Shown: piece after piece, positions 1 through 8,620 of the stretch
How positions within the stretch are numbered: position 1 is the stretch's first letter
How the letters are laid out: every line of letters begins with the position of its first letter
Assembly: GCF_002556545.1 (NCBI RefSeq)
Contig: NZ_CP022685.1
Coordinates: forward strand, 7,170,001 to 7,234,000
Direction of reading: 5' to 3'
Source of the DNA: Streptomyces formicae
GTDB taxonomy: Bacteria > Actinomycetota > Actinomycetes > Streptomycetales > Streptomycetaceae
DNA length: 64,000 nucleotides
Position numbers and translations under genes: made by a program
Notes under the pieces: model-generated
Seen by the model: the letters and a program-made list of their open reading frames with translations, nothing else
Database searches by the model: none
Told to the model about the DNA's origin: nothing

Positions 1-1
1 G

Positions 2-820
2 GTCACCGCACTCCTCGCCCTGGCCACGCTCTACACCCTGCTGCCCCTGACCTGGCTGCTGCTGTCCTCCACCAAGAGCCGCGAGGACCTGTTCGGCACG
101 AACGGCTTCGCCCCGGGCGACGAGATGCACCTCGCGGAGAACCTGCGGCACCTGTTCACGGCCGACGACGGCATCTACCTGCGCTGGGTGCTCAACACCG
201 TCGCGTACGCGGGTGTCGGCTCCCTCCTCGCCTCGGTCTTCAGCGTCGCCGCGGGCTACGCCTTCGACAAGCTCACGTTCCCCGGCAAGGAGCGGCTGTT
301 CTCCCTCGTGCTCCTCGGCGTCATGGTGCCCGGCACGGCCATGGCGATCCCCCTGTACCTGCTCGCCGCCGAAGCGGGCCTGGTCAACACCTTCTGGAGC
401 GTGTTCGTGCCGGGCCTCGTCTTCCCGTTCGGCGTGTACCTGGCGCGGGTCTTCAGCGCGGCCTACGTGCCGGACGAGGTCCTGGAAGCGGCGCGGATGG
501 ACGGGGCGAGCGAGTTCCGGGCCTTCTGCCGCATCGCCCTGCCGATGCTCGCGCCCGGCTTCGTGACCATCTTCCTCTTCCAGTTCACGCAGATCTGGAA
601 CAGCTTCTTCCTGCCCCTGGTGATGCTGTCCGACCAGGACCTGTATCCCGTCAACCTCGGTCTGTACGTGTGGTATTCGTCCGCGCTGTCCCAAGGCCAC
701 CCCGAGGACTACCTGCTGGCCGTCGTCGGCTCCCTGGTGTCCGTCGCCCCGCTGATCGCCGTCTTCCTGATGTTGCAGCGGTTCTGGAAGTCCGGCATGA
801 CCGCCGGCGCGATCAAGTAG
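2..820 (+). CDS. Carbohydrate ABC transporter permease (MalG-like), 5' end outside window
   Basis: Inner-membrane permease of a sugar importer. The open frame is already running at base 2, so the start lies upstream of the window; the first internal ATG at 125 is within the gene. The visible 272 residues carry a first TM segment, four or five more hydrophobic segments, and the EAA loop (EAARMDGASEFRAF, near bases 487-530) that contacts the ATPase. The C-terminus ends in TAGAIK, as MalG-type permeases do. The partner permease and binding protein should lie just upstream. The next gene starts 24 bp after the stop, so the transporter probably feeds the dehydrogenase/lyase operon that follows. 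Substrate is inferred from context only, perhaps an oligo-uronide. Confidence 0.93.
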   Translation, partial: VTALLALATLYTLLPLTWLLLSSTKSREDLFGTNGFAPGDEMHLAENLRHLFTADDGIYLRWVLNTVAYAGVGSLLASVFSVAAGYAFDKLTFPGKERLFSLVLLGVMVPGTAMAIPLYLLAAEAGLVNTFWSVFVPGLVFPFGVYLARVFSAAYVPDEVLEAARMDGASEFRAFCRIALPMLAPGFVTIFLFQFTQIWNSFFLPLVMLSDQDLYPVNLGLYVWYSSALSQGHPEDYLLAVVGSLVSVAPLIAVFLMLQRFWKSGMTAGAIK

Positions 821-844
821 GCCCACACCATGAGGAGTTCCCGC

Positions 845-1858
845 ATGCACCCGACCAGGACCACCCGTCCCCGCGCCCTGTTCGCCATGGGCAGGCGCCA
901 CCGCGACGCGCTGTTCCCCGCCGCCGCGATCCGGCGGCTGGCGGCGCACGTCGACATCGACCCGGACCACGTGGCGGAGGACCTCGCCCACGAACCGGCC
1001 CTGGCGGAGGTGGAACTCCTGATCACCTCGTGGGGGTGCCCCGTCATCGACGCGGACGTGCTGGCACGCGCACCCGCCCTGAAGGCGGTCGTCCACGCGG
1101 CGGGCAGCGTCAAGCACCACGTGACACAGGCGTGTTGGGACCGGGGGCTCGCGGTGTCGTCGGCCGCGGCGGCCAACGCCGTGCCCGTCGCCGAGTACAC
1201 GGTCGCCGCGATCCTCTTCGCCAACAAGCGGGTCCTCGACATCGGCGGCCTCTACCGCGAGCACCGCGCGCCTCTCGACTGGGCGCGGCGCTTCCCCGGG
1301 TTCGGCAACCACCGCAGGACCGTGGGCGTGGTCGGCGCCTCGCTCGTCGGCCGCAAACTGCTCGAACTGCTGGTCCCCTACGACCTGGACCTGCTCGTCG
1401 CCGACCCCCACATCGACGCGGCGCGGGCCGCCGAACTGGGCGCCCGGCACGTGGAGCTCGACGAACTGATCGGCGCGTCGGACGTCGTCTCGCTGCACGC
1501 GCCCGCCCTGCCGGAGACCCACCACCTCATCGACGCGCGCAGGCTGTCGTTGATGCGGGACGGCGCCACGCTCATCAACACGGCCCGCGGGTCCCTCGTC
1601 GACACCGACGCCCTCGTCTCCGAGGCCGCGACCGGACGCATCCACGCGGTCATCGACGTCACCGAACCGGAGGTGCCGCCCGCCGATTCACCGCTCTACA
1701 CGTTGCCGAACGTCCTGCTCACCCCGCACATCGCCGGATCACTCGGCGGCGAGCTCCAGCGGATCAGCGGCAGTGCCATCGACGAGATCGAGCGTTACTG
1801 CTCCGGAAGACCCTTCGCCCATGCCGTGCGGCCCTCCGCCCTCGCGACATCGGCCTGA
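845..1858 (+). CDS. D-isomer-specific 2-hydroxyacid dehydrogenase
   Basis: NAD(P)-dependent oxidoreductase of the formate/glycerate dehydrogenase family, 337 aa. The nucleotide-binding turn is atypical (GASLVG in place of GxGxxG), followed by the acidic residue in VADPHID. The catalytic Arg is in NTARGS, the Glu in VTEPE and the His in TPHIAG. ATG 845 is chosen because GAGGAG (832-837) lies 7 bp upstream; ATG 830 is in frame but would bury that RBS in coding sequence. In sugar-acid loci such enzymes reduce 2-keto or hydroxy acids derived from uronates, and the neighbouring lyase fits that, but the substrate is not shown by the sequence. Confidence 0.9.
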   Translation: MHPTRTTRPRALFAMGRRHRDALFPAAAIRRLAAHVDIDPDHVAEDLAHEPALAEVELLITSWGCPVIDADVLARAPALKAVVHAAGSVKHHVTQACWDRGLAVSSAAAANAVPVAEYTVAAILFANKRVLDIGGLYREHRAPLDWARRFPGFGNHRRTVGVVGASLVGRKLLELLVPYDLDLLVADPHIDAARAAELGARHVELDELIGASDVVSLHAPALPETHHLIDARRLSLMRDGATLINTARGSLVDTDALVSEAATGRIHAVIDVTEPEVPPADSPLYTLPNVLLTPHIAGSLGGELQRISGSAIDEIERYCSGRPFAHAVRPSALATSA

Positions 1859-1914
1859 ATCCCCCCGCATCCCCACACATCCCCGCACACCCCCCCCACA
1901 CAGAGGAGTCCCGC

Positions 1915-3942
1915 ATGCGACAACCACCCCTACCACCCGTGGGCAGGCGCCAACTGCTCCTGGCGGGTGGCGCCGTCGGGCTCGCCGCCGCGTCGGCCTC
2001 CCTGCTCACCGGGCAGGCGCACGCCTCGCCGACCAGGACCCGCGGTGCCACCATCACCGATCTGGGCCCCGCCATCGAGCAGTTCGCGCTGATGAGCGCG
2101 GTCCTGGTCGGCGACACGGTCTACATCGGCTCGCGCAACCTCTCCCCGACCCGGCTCATCGCCTTCCACCTGCCGACCCGCAAGGTGGTGTCCCGCACCG
2201 ACCTCGGCACGGGGCACTCGGTGCAGGCCCTCGCCGCCGACCCCACCGGCAGGTACCTGTACGCGGGCGTCCTGACCAAGGCGGACGAGGGCAGGCCGAA
2301 CCTCTTCCGCTGGGACCTGCGCTCTCCGGACGAGGCCGCCGTGGGCATCGGCAGGACCGAGGACCGTGACGTCCGCGAGCTCGCCGTCGCCCCGGACGGC
2401 ACGGTGTACGCGGTGGGCGGCGTGCCGGGCAAGGCGCCCGCGCTGTGGAGGTACGACCCGGGCACCGGCAAGGTGACCGGGCTCGGCGTGCCCGACCCGA
2501 AGGCCACCCTGGCCAGGGCCGTCGCCGCCACGGACACGACCGTCTTCTTCGGTGCCGGGAGCGTCCTGGGCGGCGGGGGCGGGGCGAGCAGGGCGTCCCT
2601 GTACGCGTACGACAGGGCGGCGGGCACGTTCACCGACATCACGCCGCCGGAGCTGAAGAAGGATCCCAGCATCCGGGAGCTCGCCGTCTTCGGCGACCGC
2701 CTCGTCGTCAGCACCTCCGCCTCGACCGGACGCGCACAGTTGGCTGTCATGGACCTGGCGGATCTCACGTCCTTCTCCGTGACACCCACCGACGGCACGG
2801 TGGCCAAGAACCTGACGTCCGACGGCGACCTGGTCCACTTCGCCGGTGACGCCGGTCTCTCCTCGTACTCGATGGCGACCCGAACGATCACCCCCCTCGC
2901 GTACGACGGGCCCGACCTCGGCGAGATCTGGGGCCTCGACCACACCGACGGCGCGCTGGTCGTCGTCTCCGGCTACGGCTTCGTCGGCGAGATCGACACG
3001 GCATCCGGCGCGTCCGTCATCACCGAACTCGGCCCCGCGGGCGCCCCCGTCAGCCCGCAGACCGCGATGGGCATCGCCGCCGAAGGGCGGTACGTCTACG
3101 TCGGCGGCAACAACGTCGTCGCCCGCCACGACCTGCGCCGCCCCGGCAAGGCGGCCAATCTCAGGGCACCCGGCGAGGCGAAGGACGCCGAGGTCCTGGA
3201 CGGGGTGCTCTACACCGGCCAGTACAACGCACAGGGCATCTGGGCGTACGACCCCGCCGACGACGAACAGCCCCACCAGGTCGCGCGGTTCCCGAGCGAG
3301 CAGAACCGCCCGCTCGACCTCTGCTACGACGCGGTCAACGAACTCATGCTGGTCGGGGTGCAGTCCGACACCGAGGGCGGCGGCTCCCTGTGGACGTACG
3401 CGCCGAAGACGGGCGAGAAGTCCGCGTTCGTCGACCCCGTCGACGAGACCCAGCTGGTGCGTGCCGTCGCCACCCGGGACGGCGTCGCCTACCTCGGGGG
3501 CGACAACCCGACCACGAAGGGGCCGCGCGGCACGCTCGTCGCCTTCGACCCGGTGGCCGGGCGGGAGCACTGGCGCGTCGACCTGCCCCTGTCCACGGGC
3601 GTGGCCGCGCTCGCGGTCCGTGGCAGGCACCTGTACGGGCTCACCAGGAGCGGCGGCTTCTTCGTCGTCGACCTCACGATCCGGCGCGTGATCCACACCG
3701 CCGACCTGCACGACATCTGCCCCGGGTTCGCGGCCATGGTGACCAGCGGGGGAGTCGTCTACGGCGTCTCCGACACCACCCTGTTCCGCTTCCACCCGAA
3801 GACCTTCGCCGTCAGCACGGTCGTGCCCGGGATCAACGGCGCGTGGTACAGCGGTCCGCACGTCAACGCCGACAGCCGCGGCCGGTTGTACACGCTGCGC
3901 GGTCACCATCTCGTACGCATCGAGGACAGGCCGGAGGTCTGA
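1915..3942 (+). CDS. Tat-exported beta-propeller protein
   Basis: Secreted protein of 675 aa. The N-terminus has a twin-arginine signal (GRRQLLLAGG, residues about 10-19) followed by an Ala-rich hydrophobic segment and an AHA cleavage site. The rest is a series of WD/PQQ-like blades with repeated GxxxYxGG, LYAYDRAAGTF and LWTYAPKTGEK elements, so a seven- or eight-bladed propeller is likely. No catalytic motif is recognisable. GAGGAG at 1903-1908 sets the start. The stop is 2 bp before the lyase start, so the two are probably co-translated. It may bind or process the polysaccharide outside the cell; a carbohydrate-binding or lyase-associated role is inference. Confidence 0.8.
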   Translation: MRQPPLPPVGRRQLLLAGGAVGLAAASASLLTGQAHASPTRTRGATITDLGPAIEQFALMSAVLVGDTVYIGSRNLSPTRLIAFHLPTRKVVSRTDLGTGHSVQALAADPTGRYLYAGVLTKADEGRPNLFRWDLRSPDEAAVGIGRTEDRDVRELAVAPDGTVYAVGGVPGKAPALWRYDPGTGKVTGLGVPDPKATLARAVAATDTTVFFGAGSVLGGGGGASRASLYAYDRAAGTFTDITPPELKKDPSIRELAVFGDRLVVSTSASTGRAQLAVMDLADLTSFSVTPTDGTVAKNLTSDGDLVHFAGDAGLSSYSMATRTITPLAYDGPDLGEIWGLDHTDGALVVVSGYGFVGEIDTASGASVITELGPAGAPVSPQTAMGIAAEGRYVYVGGNNVVARHDLRRPGKAANLRAPGEAKDAEVLDGVLYTGQYNAQGIWAYDPADDEQPHQVARFPSEQNRPLDLCYDAVNELMLVGVQSDTEGGGSLWTYAPKTGEKSAFVDPVDETQLVRAVATRDGVAYLGGDNPTTKGPRGTLVAFDPVAGREHWRVDLPLSTGVAALAVRGRHLYGLTRSGGFFVVDLTIRRVIHTADLHDICPGFAAMVTSGGVVYGVSDTTLFRFHPKTFAVSTVVPGINGAWYSGPHVNADSRGRLYTLRGHHLVRIEDRPEV

Positions 3943-3944
3943 TC

Positions 3945-4757
3945 ATGAAGAGGACAACGAAGCGCTCCCTCGCCGCCGCGGGCCTCGCGGGGCTGCTCGC
4001 CGCCGCCTCGCTCGCCACCGCGGAGGCGGGCCAGGACGGCGGGGGCGCCACCACCCTGCTGACCGTCGACTACCAGAACGGCCGTCTGGACTCCGGCATC
4101 CCGAAACTGACCACGACGCACGCGAAGGCCGACGACGCGTCGTACGTCGTCGATTCGGGACCGGACCACGCCGTCGCCCACAAGGTGACCCTCGGCGATT
4201 CCGGTTACGAGTCCGACGGGGCCCCGCGCAGCGAGAGCGCCACCAACGATGTCCCCGAGGGCAGGATCCACGTGGGCGACGAGCACCGCTACGAGTTCAG
4301 CGTCCTGCTCAAGGACTGGAAGACCTACGAACCAGGTGACTCGGACACCGGCGACATCATCTTCCAGGGCAAGCACGCGGGCGGGAACCGCCCGTCCTTC
4401 TACCTCATGACCAAGCGGAACAGCATCGCCTTCCGGTCGCCGCTCCTCGGCCTCCAGTCCACGGTGGTCGACGACATCCGCCCGTACGTCAACCGGTGGA
4501 TGCGCTTCCGCGTGGACGTGAAGTGGACGGACGACAGCACGGGCCACTACCGGATCTCCACCCGGCTGCCCGGGGAATCGGGGTTCACGCCGCGCAGGTC
4601 GTACGACGACGTGCGGACCTTCCACCCCGAGAACCCGACGGACTTCGGCTACCTCAAGTGGGGCCTCTACCGGCCCGACGAGTCCCTGGAGAAGGGGGAC
4701 GTGCCGACGCGCGTCGTCCTCCACGACGACATCCGGATCCTGGACCTCTCCGGGTGA
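3945..4757 (+). CDS. Secreted polysaccharide lyase, heparin lyase I / PL20-like
   Basis: Predicted extracellular jelly-roll lyase of 270 aa. Residues 1-30 form a Sec signal (KRTTKRS, Ala/Leu core, cleavage near TAEAG). The body has the features of the 'polysaccharide lyase' jelly-roll group (glucuronan/heparin lyase I type): RSES near residue 93, YEFSVLLKDW, DIIFQGKHAGG, YVNRWMRFRVDVKW and WGLYRP close to the end. The start is ATG 3945 with GGAGG at 3933-3937, overlapping the end of the propeller gene. It is last in the operon and followed by a terminator-like hairpin. It should release unsaturated oligo-uronides for the upstream transporter. Family assignment is from motif memory; the exact substrate (glucuronan, heparin-like, alginate) is open. 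Confidence 0.78.
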   Translation: MKRTTKRSLAAAGLAGLLAAASLATAEAGQDGGGATTLLTVDYQNGRLDSGIPKLTTTHAKADDASYVVDSGPDHAVAHKVTLGDSGYESDGAPRSESATNDVPEGRIHVGDEHRYEFSVLLKDWKTYEPGDSDTGDIIFQGKHAGGNRPSFYLMTKRNSIAFRSPLLGLQSTVVDDIRPYVNRWMRFRVDVKWTDDSTGHYRISTRLPGESGFTPRRSYDDVRTFHPENPTDFGYLKWGLYRPDESLEKGDVPTRVVLHDDIRILDLSG

Positions 4758-4775
4758 CGTCCCGGTGCTGAACGC

Positions 4776-4808
4776 GAACGCCCCCCGCCGGTCCGGCAGG
4801 GGGCGTTC
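4776..4808 (+). terminator. Hairpin terminator after the lyase gene
   Basis: A GAACGCCCCC arm (4776-4785) pairs with GGGGGCGTTC (4799-4808), with further inner GCCG/CGGC pairing. It lies 18 bp after the lyase stop. There is no clear U-tract, as is common in Streptomyces. Confidence 0.75.
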
Positions 4809-4882
4809 CGCATGCGGCGCAGGTCTCAACTCGGACAAGCCTGCAGACCAAACCTGTATTCGATCTTGCCCAGCCGAGCGCG

Positions 4883-4898
4883 AGTGGACTATACCTGT
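4883..4898 (+). promoter_or_regulatory. dre-like operator (DasR type) upstream of ngcE
   Basis: AGTGGACTATACCTGT matches the DasR-responsive element as I recall it (ACTGGTCTAGACCAGT) at 12 of 16 positions and is an imperfect palindrome. It lies 141 bp before the ngcE start. DasR is the GntR repressor released by phosphorylated amino sugars, so a site here would fit a chitobiose/GlcNAc transporter. The rest of the 279-bp gap 4758-5038 shows only the terminator and this site. Confidence 0.5.
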
Positions 4899-5038
4899 CG
4901 GCATTCGCCCGGCCGTCTCACGAGGGCGGATCCGGGACGGTGCTCGAACGCGCCCCCGCACGACCCCAGCTTCACACCACCGCGGTGCCGGGGAGGGTCC
5001 GGTTCACCGCCTGAGTCCTGGAGAGCGAGGACTTGAGC

Positions 5039-6472
5039 ATGGGATCCACCAGCGTCAACCGTCGTGAGGTCATGAAGAGGGCGGCGGCCGCCGGGCTGCT
5101 CGCGGTGCCGGCCGTCGGCGCGCTCAGTTCCTGCGCCAGTGGGGGCGGTGACGAGAACAAGGCCGAGAAGGGCGAGAAGTCCAAGAAGAACCCGCTCGGC
5201 GTGAAGACGGACGCGGGCCTCACGGTCTACATCTTCAACGGCGGATACGGCGACAAGTACGCCCAGTTCGTCACGGACATGTACGCCAAGAAGTACCCCA
5301 AGGCCAAGCCGGACCAGAAGCCCACCGAGAAGATCGCCACCCAGGTCCAGCCGAAGCTGGTCCGGGGCAAGCCCACGGCGGACGTCGTCAACAACTCCGG
5401 CGCCGACGAGATGAACATCGGCAAGCTGGTGCACAACAAGCAGGTCGCCGAGCTCGTCGAGGTGCTCGACGCGCCTTCCTGGGACGATCCGAACGTCACC
5501 GTGCGCGAGACGCTGGTGCCGATCGTCGAGGAGATGGGCCGCTTCGGCGGCAAGGCGTGCTACCAGCTCAACATCGCGCTGACGGTGTACGGGAACTGGT
5601 ACTCCAAGAAGCTCCTTGAGCAGGGCCTCGACTCCGAGTATCCGAAGACCTGGGACGCGATGCTCGCGGTCTGTAAGAAGGCCAAGGCCAAGGGCATCCA
5701 CGGCTGGAGCTACCCCGGCGGCCACCCCCGCTACATGTTCTTCAGCATGTACGCGATGTTCGCCCAGCGCGGTGGCCGCGACGTCATCACGGCGATGGAC
5801 TACCTGGAGCCGACCGCCTGGAAGAACGACGCGGTCAAGGACGTCTTCGAGGCGTGGGAGGAACTGGTCGCCAAGAAGTACGTCCTCACCGGCTTCGACG
5901 GCACCGAGGCGCACACCGAGATGCAGACCGCCTGGACCAAGGAGGGCAAGTGCGTCTTCGTGCCCGACGGTTCCTGGGTGGAGAACGAGGCGAAGGACAC
6001 CACGCCCAAGGACTTCCAGATGACGGTGGGCGCCACCCCGTCGCTCGACTCCGGCGACAAGATGCCGTTCGGCACGCTCTACGCCCCGGCCGGTGAGCCC
6101 TTCATCGTCCCGGCCAAGGCCGAGAACCGTCAGGGCGGCCTGGAGTGGCTGCGGATGATGTACAGCAAGGAGGCCGCCCTCAACCTCTTCAAGGAGGTCG
6201 GCTCGCTGCCCGTCGTCAAGGGCGCCATCGACGGCCAGAAGCTTCCCTCGGGCACGGCGAGCGCGAAGGCGGCCATCGAGGCGGCGGGCGACAACATCGT
6301 CATCCCCAAGTTCTTCGACTGGTACAACGAGCTGTTCCGCGAGGACTTCAACAACATGATCCACAAGTTCATGCAGGGCCAGATCGGCGCCAAGCAGGCG
6401 ATGGACACCATGCAGAAGGCGTCGGACCGGATCCTCAAGGACCCCGACATCACCAAGATCAAGAAGGTCTGA
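5039..6472 (+). CDS. ngcE: N-acetylglucosamine/chitobiose ABC transporter binding lipoprotein NgcE
   Basis: Extracytoplasmic solute-binding protein, 477 aa, family 1. The N-terminus MGSTS...RREVMKR is typical of NgcE and includes a Tat-like RR motif; the lipobox is LSSC, followed by a Lys/Glu-rich linker. ATG 5039 is used (GAGCGAGG upstream), since the TTG at 5033 has poor spacing. It captures N,N'-diacetylchitobiose/GlcNAc for the permeases encoded next. There is no ATPase gene in the operon, so it probably shares the general ATPase MsiK encoded elsewhere (known for Streptomyces importers). The gene order ngcE-F-G followed later by rok7B7 and xylFGH agrees with S. coelicolor SCO6005-6011 as I recall it. 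Confidence 0.88.
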   Translation: MGSTSVNRREVMKRAAAAGLLAVPAVGALSSCASGGGDENKAEKGEKSKKNPLGVKTDAGLTVYIFNGGYGDKYAQFVTDMYAKKYPKAKPDQKPTEKIATQVQPKLVRGKPTADVVNNSGADEMNIGKLVHNKQVAELVEVLDAPSWDDPNVTVRETLVPIVEEMGRFGGKACYQLNIALTVYGNWYSKKLLEQGLDSEYPKTWDAMLAVCKKAKAKGIHGWSYPGGHPRYMFFSMYAMFAQRGGRDVITAMDYLEPTAWKNDAVKDVFEAWEELVAKKYVLTGFDGTEAHTEMQTAWTKEGKCVFVPDGSWVENEAKDTTPKDFQMTVGATPSLDSGDKMPFGTLYAPAGEPFIVPAKAENRQGGLEWLRMMYSKEAALNLFKEVGSLPVVKGAIDGQKLPSGTASAKAAIEAAGDNIVIPKFFDWYNELFREDFNNMIHKFMQGQIGAKQAMDTMQKASDRILKDPDITKIKKV

Positions 6473-6495
6473 CCGGGCGGGCGGGGCTGAGCAGC

Positions 6496-7554
6496 GTGAA
6501 GACCGACACCAGGGTGGGCAGTTCCAGCAGTTCCCCACCTCCCAAGAAGCAGGCGGCCCCGAGGCAAGCACCGAGGCCGGTGAACGGGCTGTTGTTCGCC
6601 CTGGCCATCGTGCTGCCGCCCCGCTTCACGCCCGAACGCGTCCGCTACGACCGGCGCTACCGCACGCTCGACAAGTACCGCTTCATCGTGGGCTTCCTGG
6701 CCGTGCCGCTCGCGTTCTACGCGCTGTTCGTGATCTCGCCCTTCCTCCAGGCGATCTACTACTCGTTCACCGACTGGTCCGGCGGCCCGGTGGCGAACTT
6801 CGTCGGGTTCGACAATTACCAGAAGATGTGGAACGACGACCGGTTCTGGGACTCCCTGCGGGTCAGCACCCTGCTCCTGGTGATCGCGCCGGTCCTCACC
6901 CTCGTCCTCGGCATGTTCTTCGCCTACATGATCACCTCGGGCGGCCGGCACCGCAGGGGCCGGGCCATCGCGGGCGTCGCGGGCTCCTCGCTCTACAAGG
7001 TCGTCTACTTCTTCCCGCAGGTCCTGTCCGTCGCCATCATCGCCGTGGTGTGGGGGCGGGTCTTCAACACCAACAGCGGCCTGATCAACGGCGGCCTCGA
7101 CAAGATCGGCGTCGACGGGCCCGCCTGGCTCGGCGGCGACGAGACCCTCGGCCTGATCTCGCTGCTCATCGTGATCAGTTGGAGCTTCGTCGGCTTCTAC
7201 GTCGTGCTGTTCTCCGCGGCGATGGGCTCGGTCCCGCAGGACATCTACGAGGCCGCGCTCCTGGACGGCGCGGGCCGCGCCCGCACCTTCTTCAGCGTCA
7301 CCCTGCCGCTGATCTGGGACGCGGTGCGCACCGGCTGGATCTACATGGGCATCCAGGCGCTCGACACCTTCGCGATCTGCCTGGTCATGGTGCCCCCGCA
7401 CGTACTGAAGGTGACCCCGGTCTTCCTCTACGAACGCTTCAGGGACGGCCAGTACGGCTACGCCACGTCCATCGGCGTCGTGCTGCTGGTCCTGAGCATG
7501 GTGTTCTCCCTGATCGTCATGCGGGTCGGGAACCGCGACCGGATCGAATACTGA
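6496..7554 (+). CDS. ngcF: Sugar ABC transporter permease NgcF
   Basis: MalF-type inner-membrane permease, 352 aa. GTG 6496 is chosen: it falls 23 bp after ngcE and begins a Lys/Pro/Ser-rich cytoplasmic N-terminus of about 30 residues; an in-frame GTG at 6514 is the alternative. Six TM segments are visible from about residue 75 (FIVGFLAVPLAFYALF), with the EAA loop EAALLDGAGRARTF around residue 250. The extended N-terminal region ahead of TM1 is longer than in many MalF-like permeases. It forms the channel with NgcG. Confidence 0.87.
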   Translation: MKTDTRVGSSSSSPPPKKQAAPRQAPRPVNGLLFALAIVLPPRFTPERVRYDRRYRTLDKYRFIVGFLAVPLAFYALFVISPFLQAIYYSFTDWSGGPVANFVGFDNYQKMWNDDRFWDSLRVSTLLLVIAPVLTLVLGMFFAYMITSGGRHRRGRAIAGVAGSSLYKVVYFFPQVLSVAIIAVVWGRVFNTNSGLINGGLDKIGVDGPAWLGGDETLGLISLLIVISWSFVGFYVVLFSAAMGSVPQDIYEAALLDGAGRARTFFSVTLPLIWDAVRTGWIYMGIQALDTFAICLVMVPPHVLKVTPVFLYERFRDGQYGYATSIGVVLLVLSMVFSLIVMRVGNRDRIEY

Positions 7555-7575
7555 GACCGCGGGAGCCACAGCATC

Positions 7576-8469
7576 ATGACCACGACCTCCACCGCCGCGC
7601 CCCGCACCGGGACTTCCGCCGCGCCCCGCCGCGAGAAGGAGACGGGCGGCGCGCTGAACGTCTTCTCGCACGCCTTCCTCGTCCTGTGGGTGATCCTCGC
7701 CGCCGGGCCGCTGATCTGGGTCGCGCTCACCGCGTTCCGCCCCTCGGCCGAGATCCTCAGCGACCCGATGGGCTGGCCCTCCTCCTTCCACTGGGAGAAC
7801 TTCAGCAACGCGTGGAACAAGGCCAACATCGGCCAGTACACGCTGAACTCGCTGATCATCCTGGCGGGTTCGCTGACCGGCACCATGCTGCTCGGCTCGA
7901 TGGCGGCCTACGTCATCGCCCGCTTCACCTTCCCGGGCAACCGCGTGATCTTCATGCTCTTCGCGGGCGGCATGATGTTCCCGGTCATCCTCGCCCTGGT
8001 GCCGCTCTTCGCGGTCATGGAGAACTTCGGTCTCCTCGACACCAGGCCGGGCCTGATGATCGCCTACATCGCGTACTCCCTGCCCTTCACGACGTTCTTC
8101 CTGACCTCCTTCTTCCGTACGCTGCCCACCGGCGTCCAGGAAGCGGCCATGGTCGACGGGGCCTCGCACACCCGGACGTTCTTCCAGATCATGCTGCCGA
8201 TGGCCAAGCCGGGCCTGGTCAGCATCGGCATCTTCAACTTCCTCGGCCAGTGGAACCAGTACCTGCTTCCGCTGCTGCTCAACAACGAGGACGAGAAGAG
8301 CTACGTGCTGCCGCAGGGGCTCGCGTCGCTCGCCGTCTCGCAGGGCTACCGGGGCGACTGGGGCGCGCTCTTCGCGGGCCTGACGATCGCGATGGTGCCG
8401 GTGCTCGTGGTGTACGCCGTCTTCCAGCGACAGGTTCAGGCCGGTCTGACCGCGGGCGCCATCAAGTGA
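7576..8469 (+). CDS. ngcG: Sugar ABC transporter permease NgcG
   Basis: MalG-type permease, 297 aa, six TM segments, EAA loop EAAMVDGASHTRTF near residues 192-205 and the TAGAIK C-terminus. It starts 21 bp after ngcF with GGGAG upstream. It completes the NgcEFG importer; energy would come from a separately encoded ATPase. Confidence 0.89.
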   Translation: MTTTSTAAPRTGTSAAPRREKETGGALNVFSHAFLVLWVILAAGPLIWVALTAFRPSAEILSDPMGWPSSFHWENFSNAWNKANIGQYTLNSLIILAGSLTGTMLLGSMAAYVIARFTFPGNRVIFMLFAGGMMFPVILALVPLFAVMENFGLLDTRPGLMIAYIAYSLPFTTFFLTSFFRTLPTGVQEAAMVDGASHTRTFFQIMLPMAKPGLVSIGIFNFLGQWNQYLLPLLLNNEDEKSYVLPQGLASLAVSQGYRGDWGALFAGLTIAMVPVLVVYAVFQRQVQAGLTAGAIK

Positions 8470-8503
8470 GCCCGGACGTGCGGTATTTCAGCTTGGCCAC
8501 GAA

Positions 8504-8519
8504 AGTGGTCTAGGCCTGT
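8504..8519 (+). promoter_or_regulatory. dre-like operator upstream of second sugar-binding protein
   Basis: AGTGGTCTAGGCCTGT matches the recalled DasR consensus ACTGGTCTAGACCAGT at 13 of 16 positions, a better match than the site before ngcE. It lies 102 bp upstream of the binding-protein start and 35 bp after ngcG. Both sites share the frame AGTGGnCTAnnCCTGT, which suggests the two importers answer to the same regulator. Confidence 0.55.
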
Positions 8520-8620
8520 TGCGGAAAAACAGGACGAGTAGTCTCGGCGCCACGCCGCCGCGGGGAGCGAGCGTTCGCCCGCGTTCAAGTCGACACCGAT
8601 GTCAAAGGGTTGGTCAGCAC

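Noticed and set aside
1930..3909. 659-codon minus-strand open frame
   Set aside because: Shadow of the beta-propeller gene; low-complexity translation without domain.
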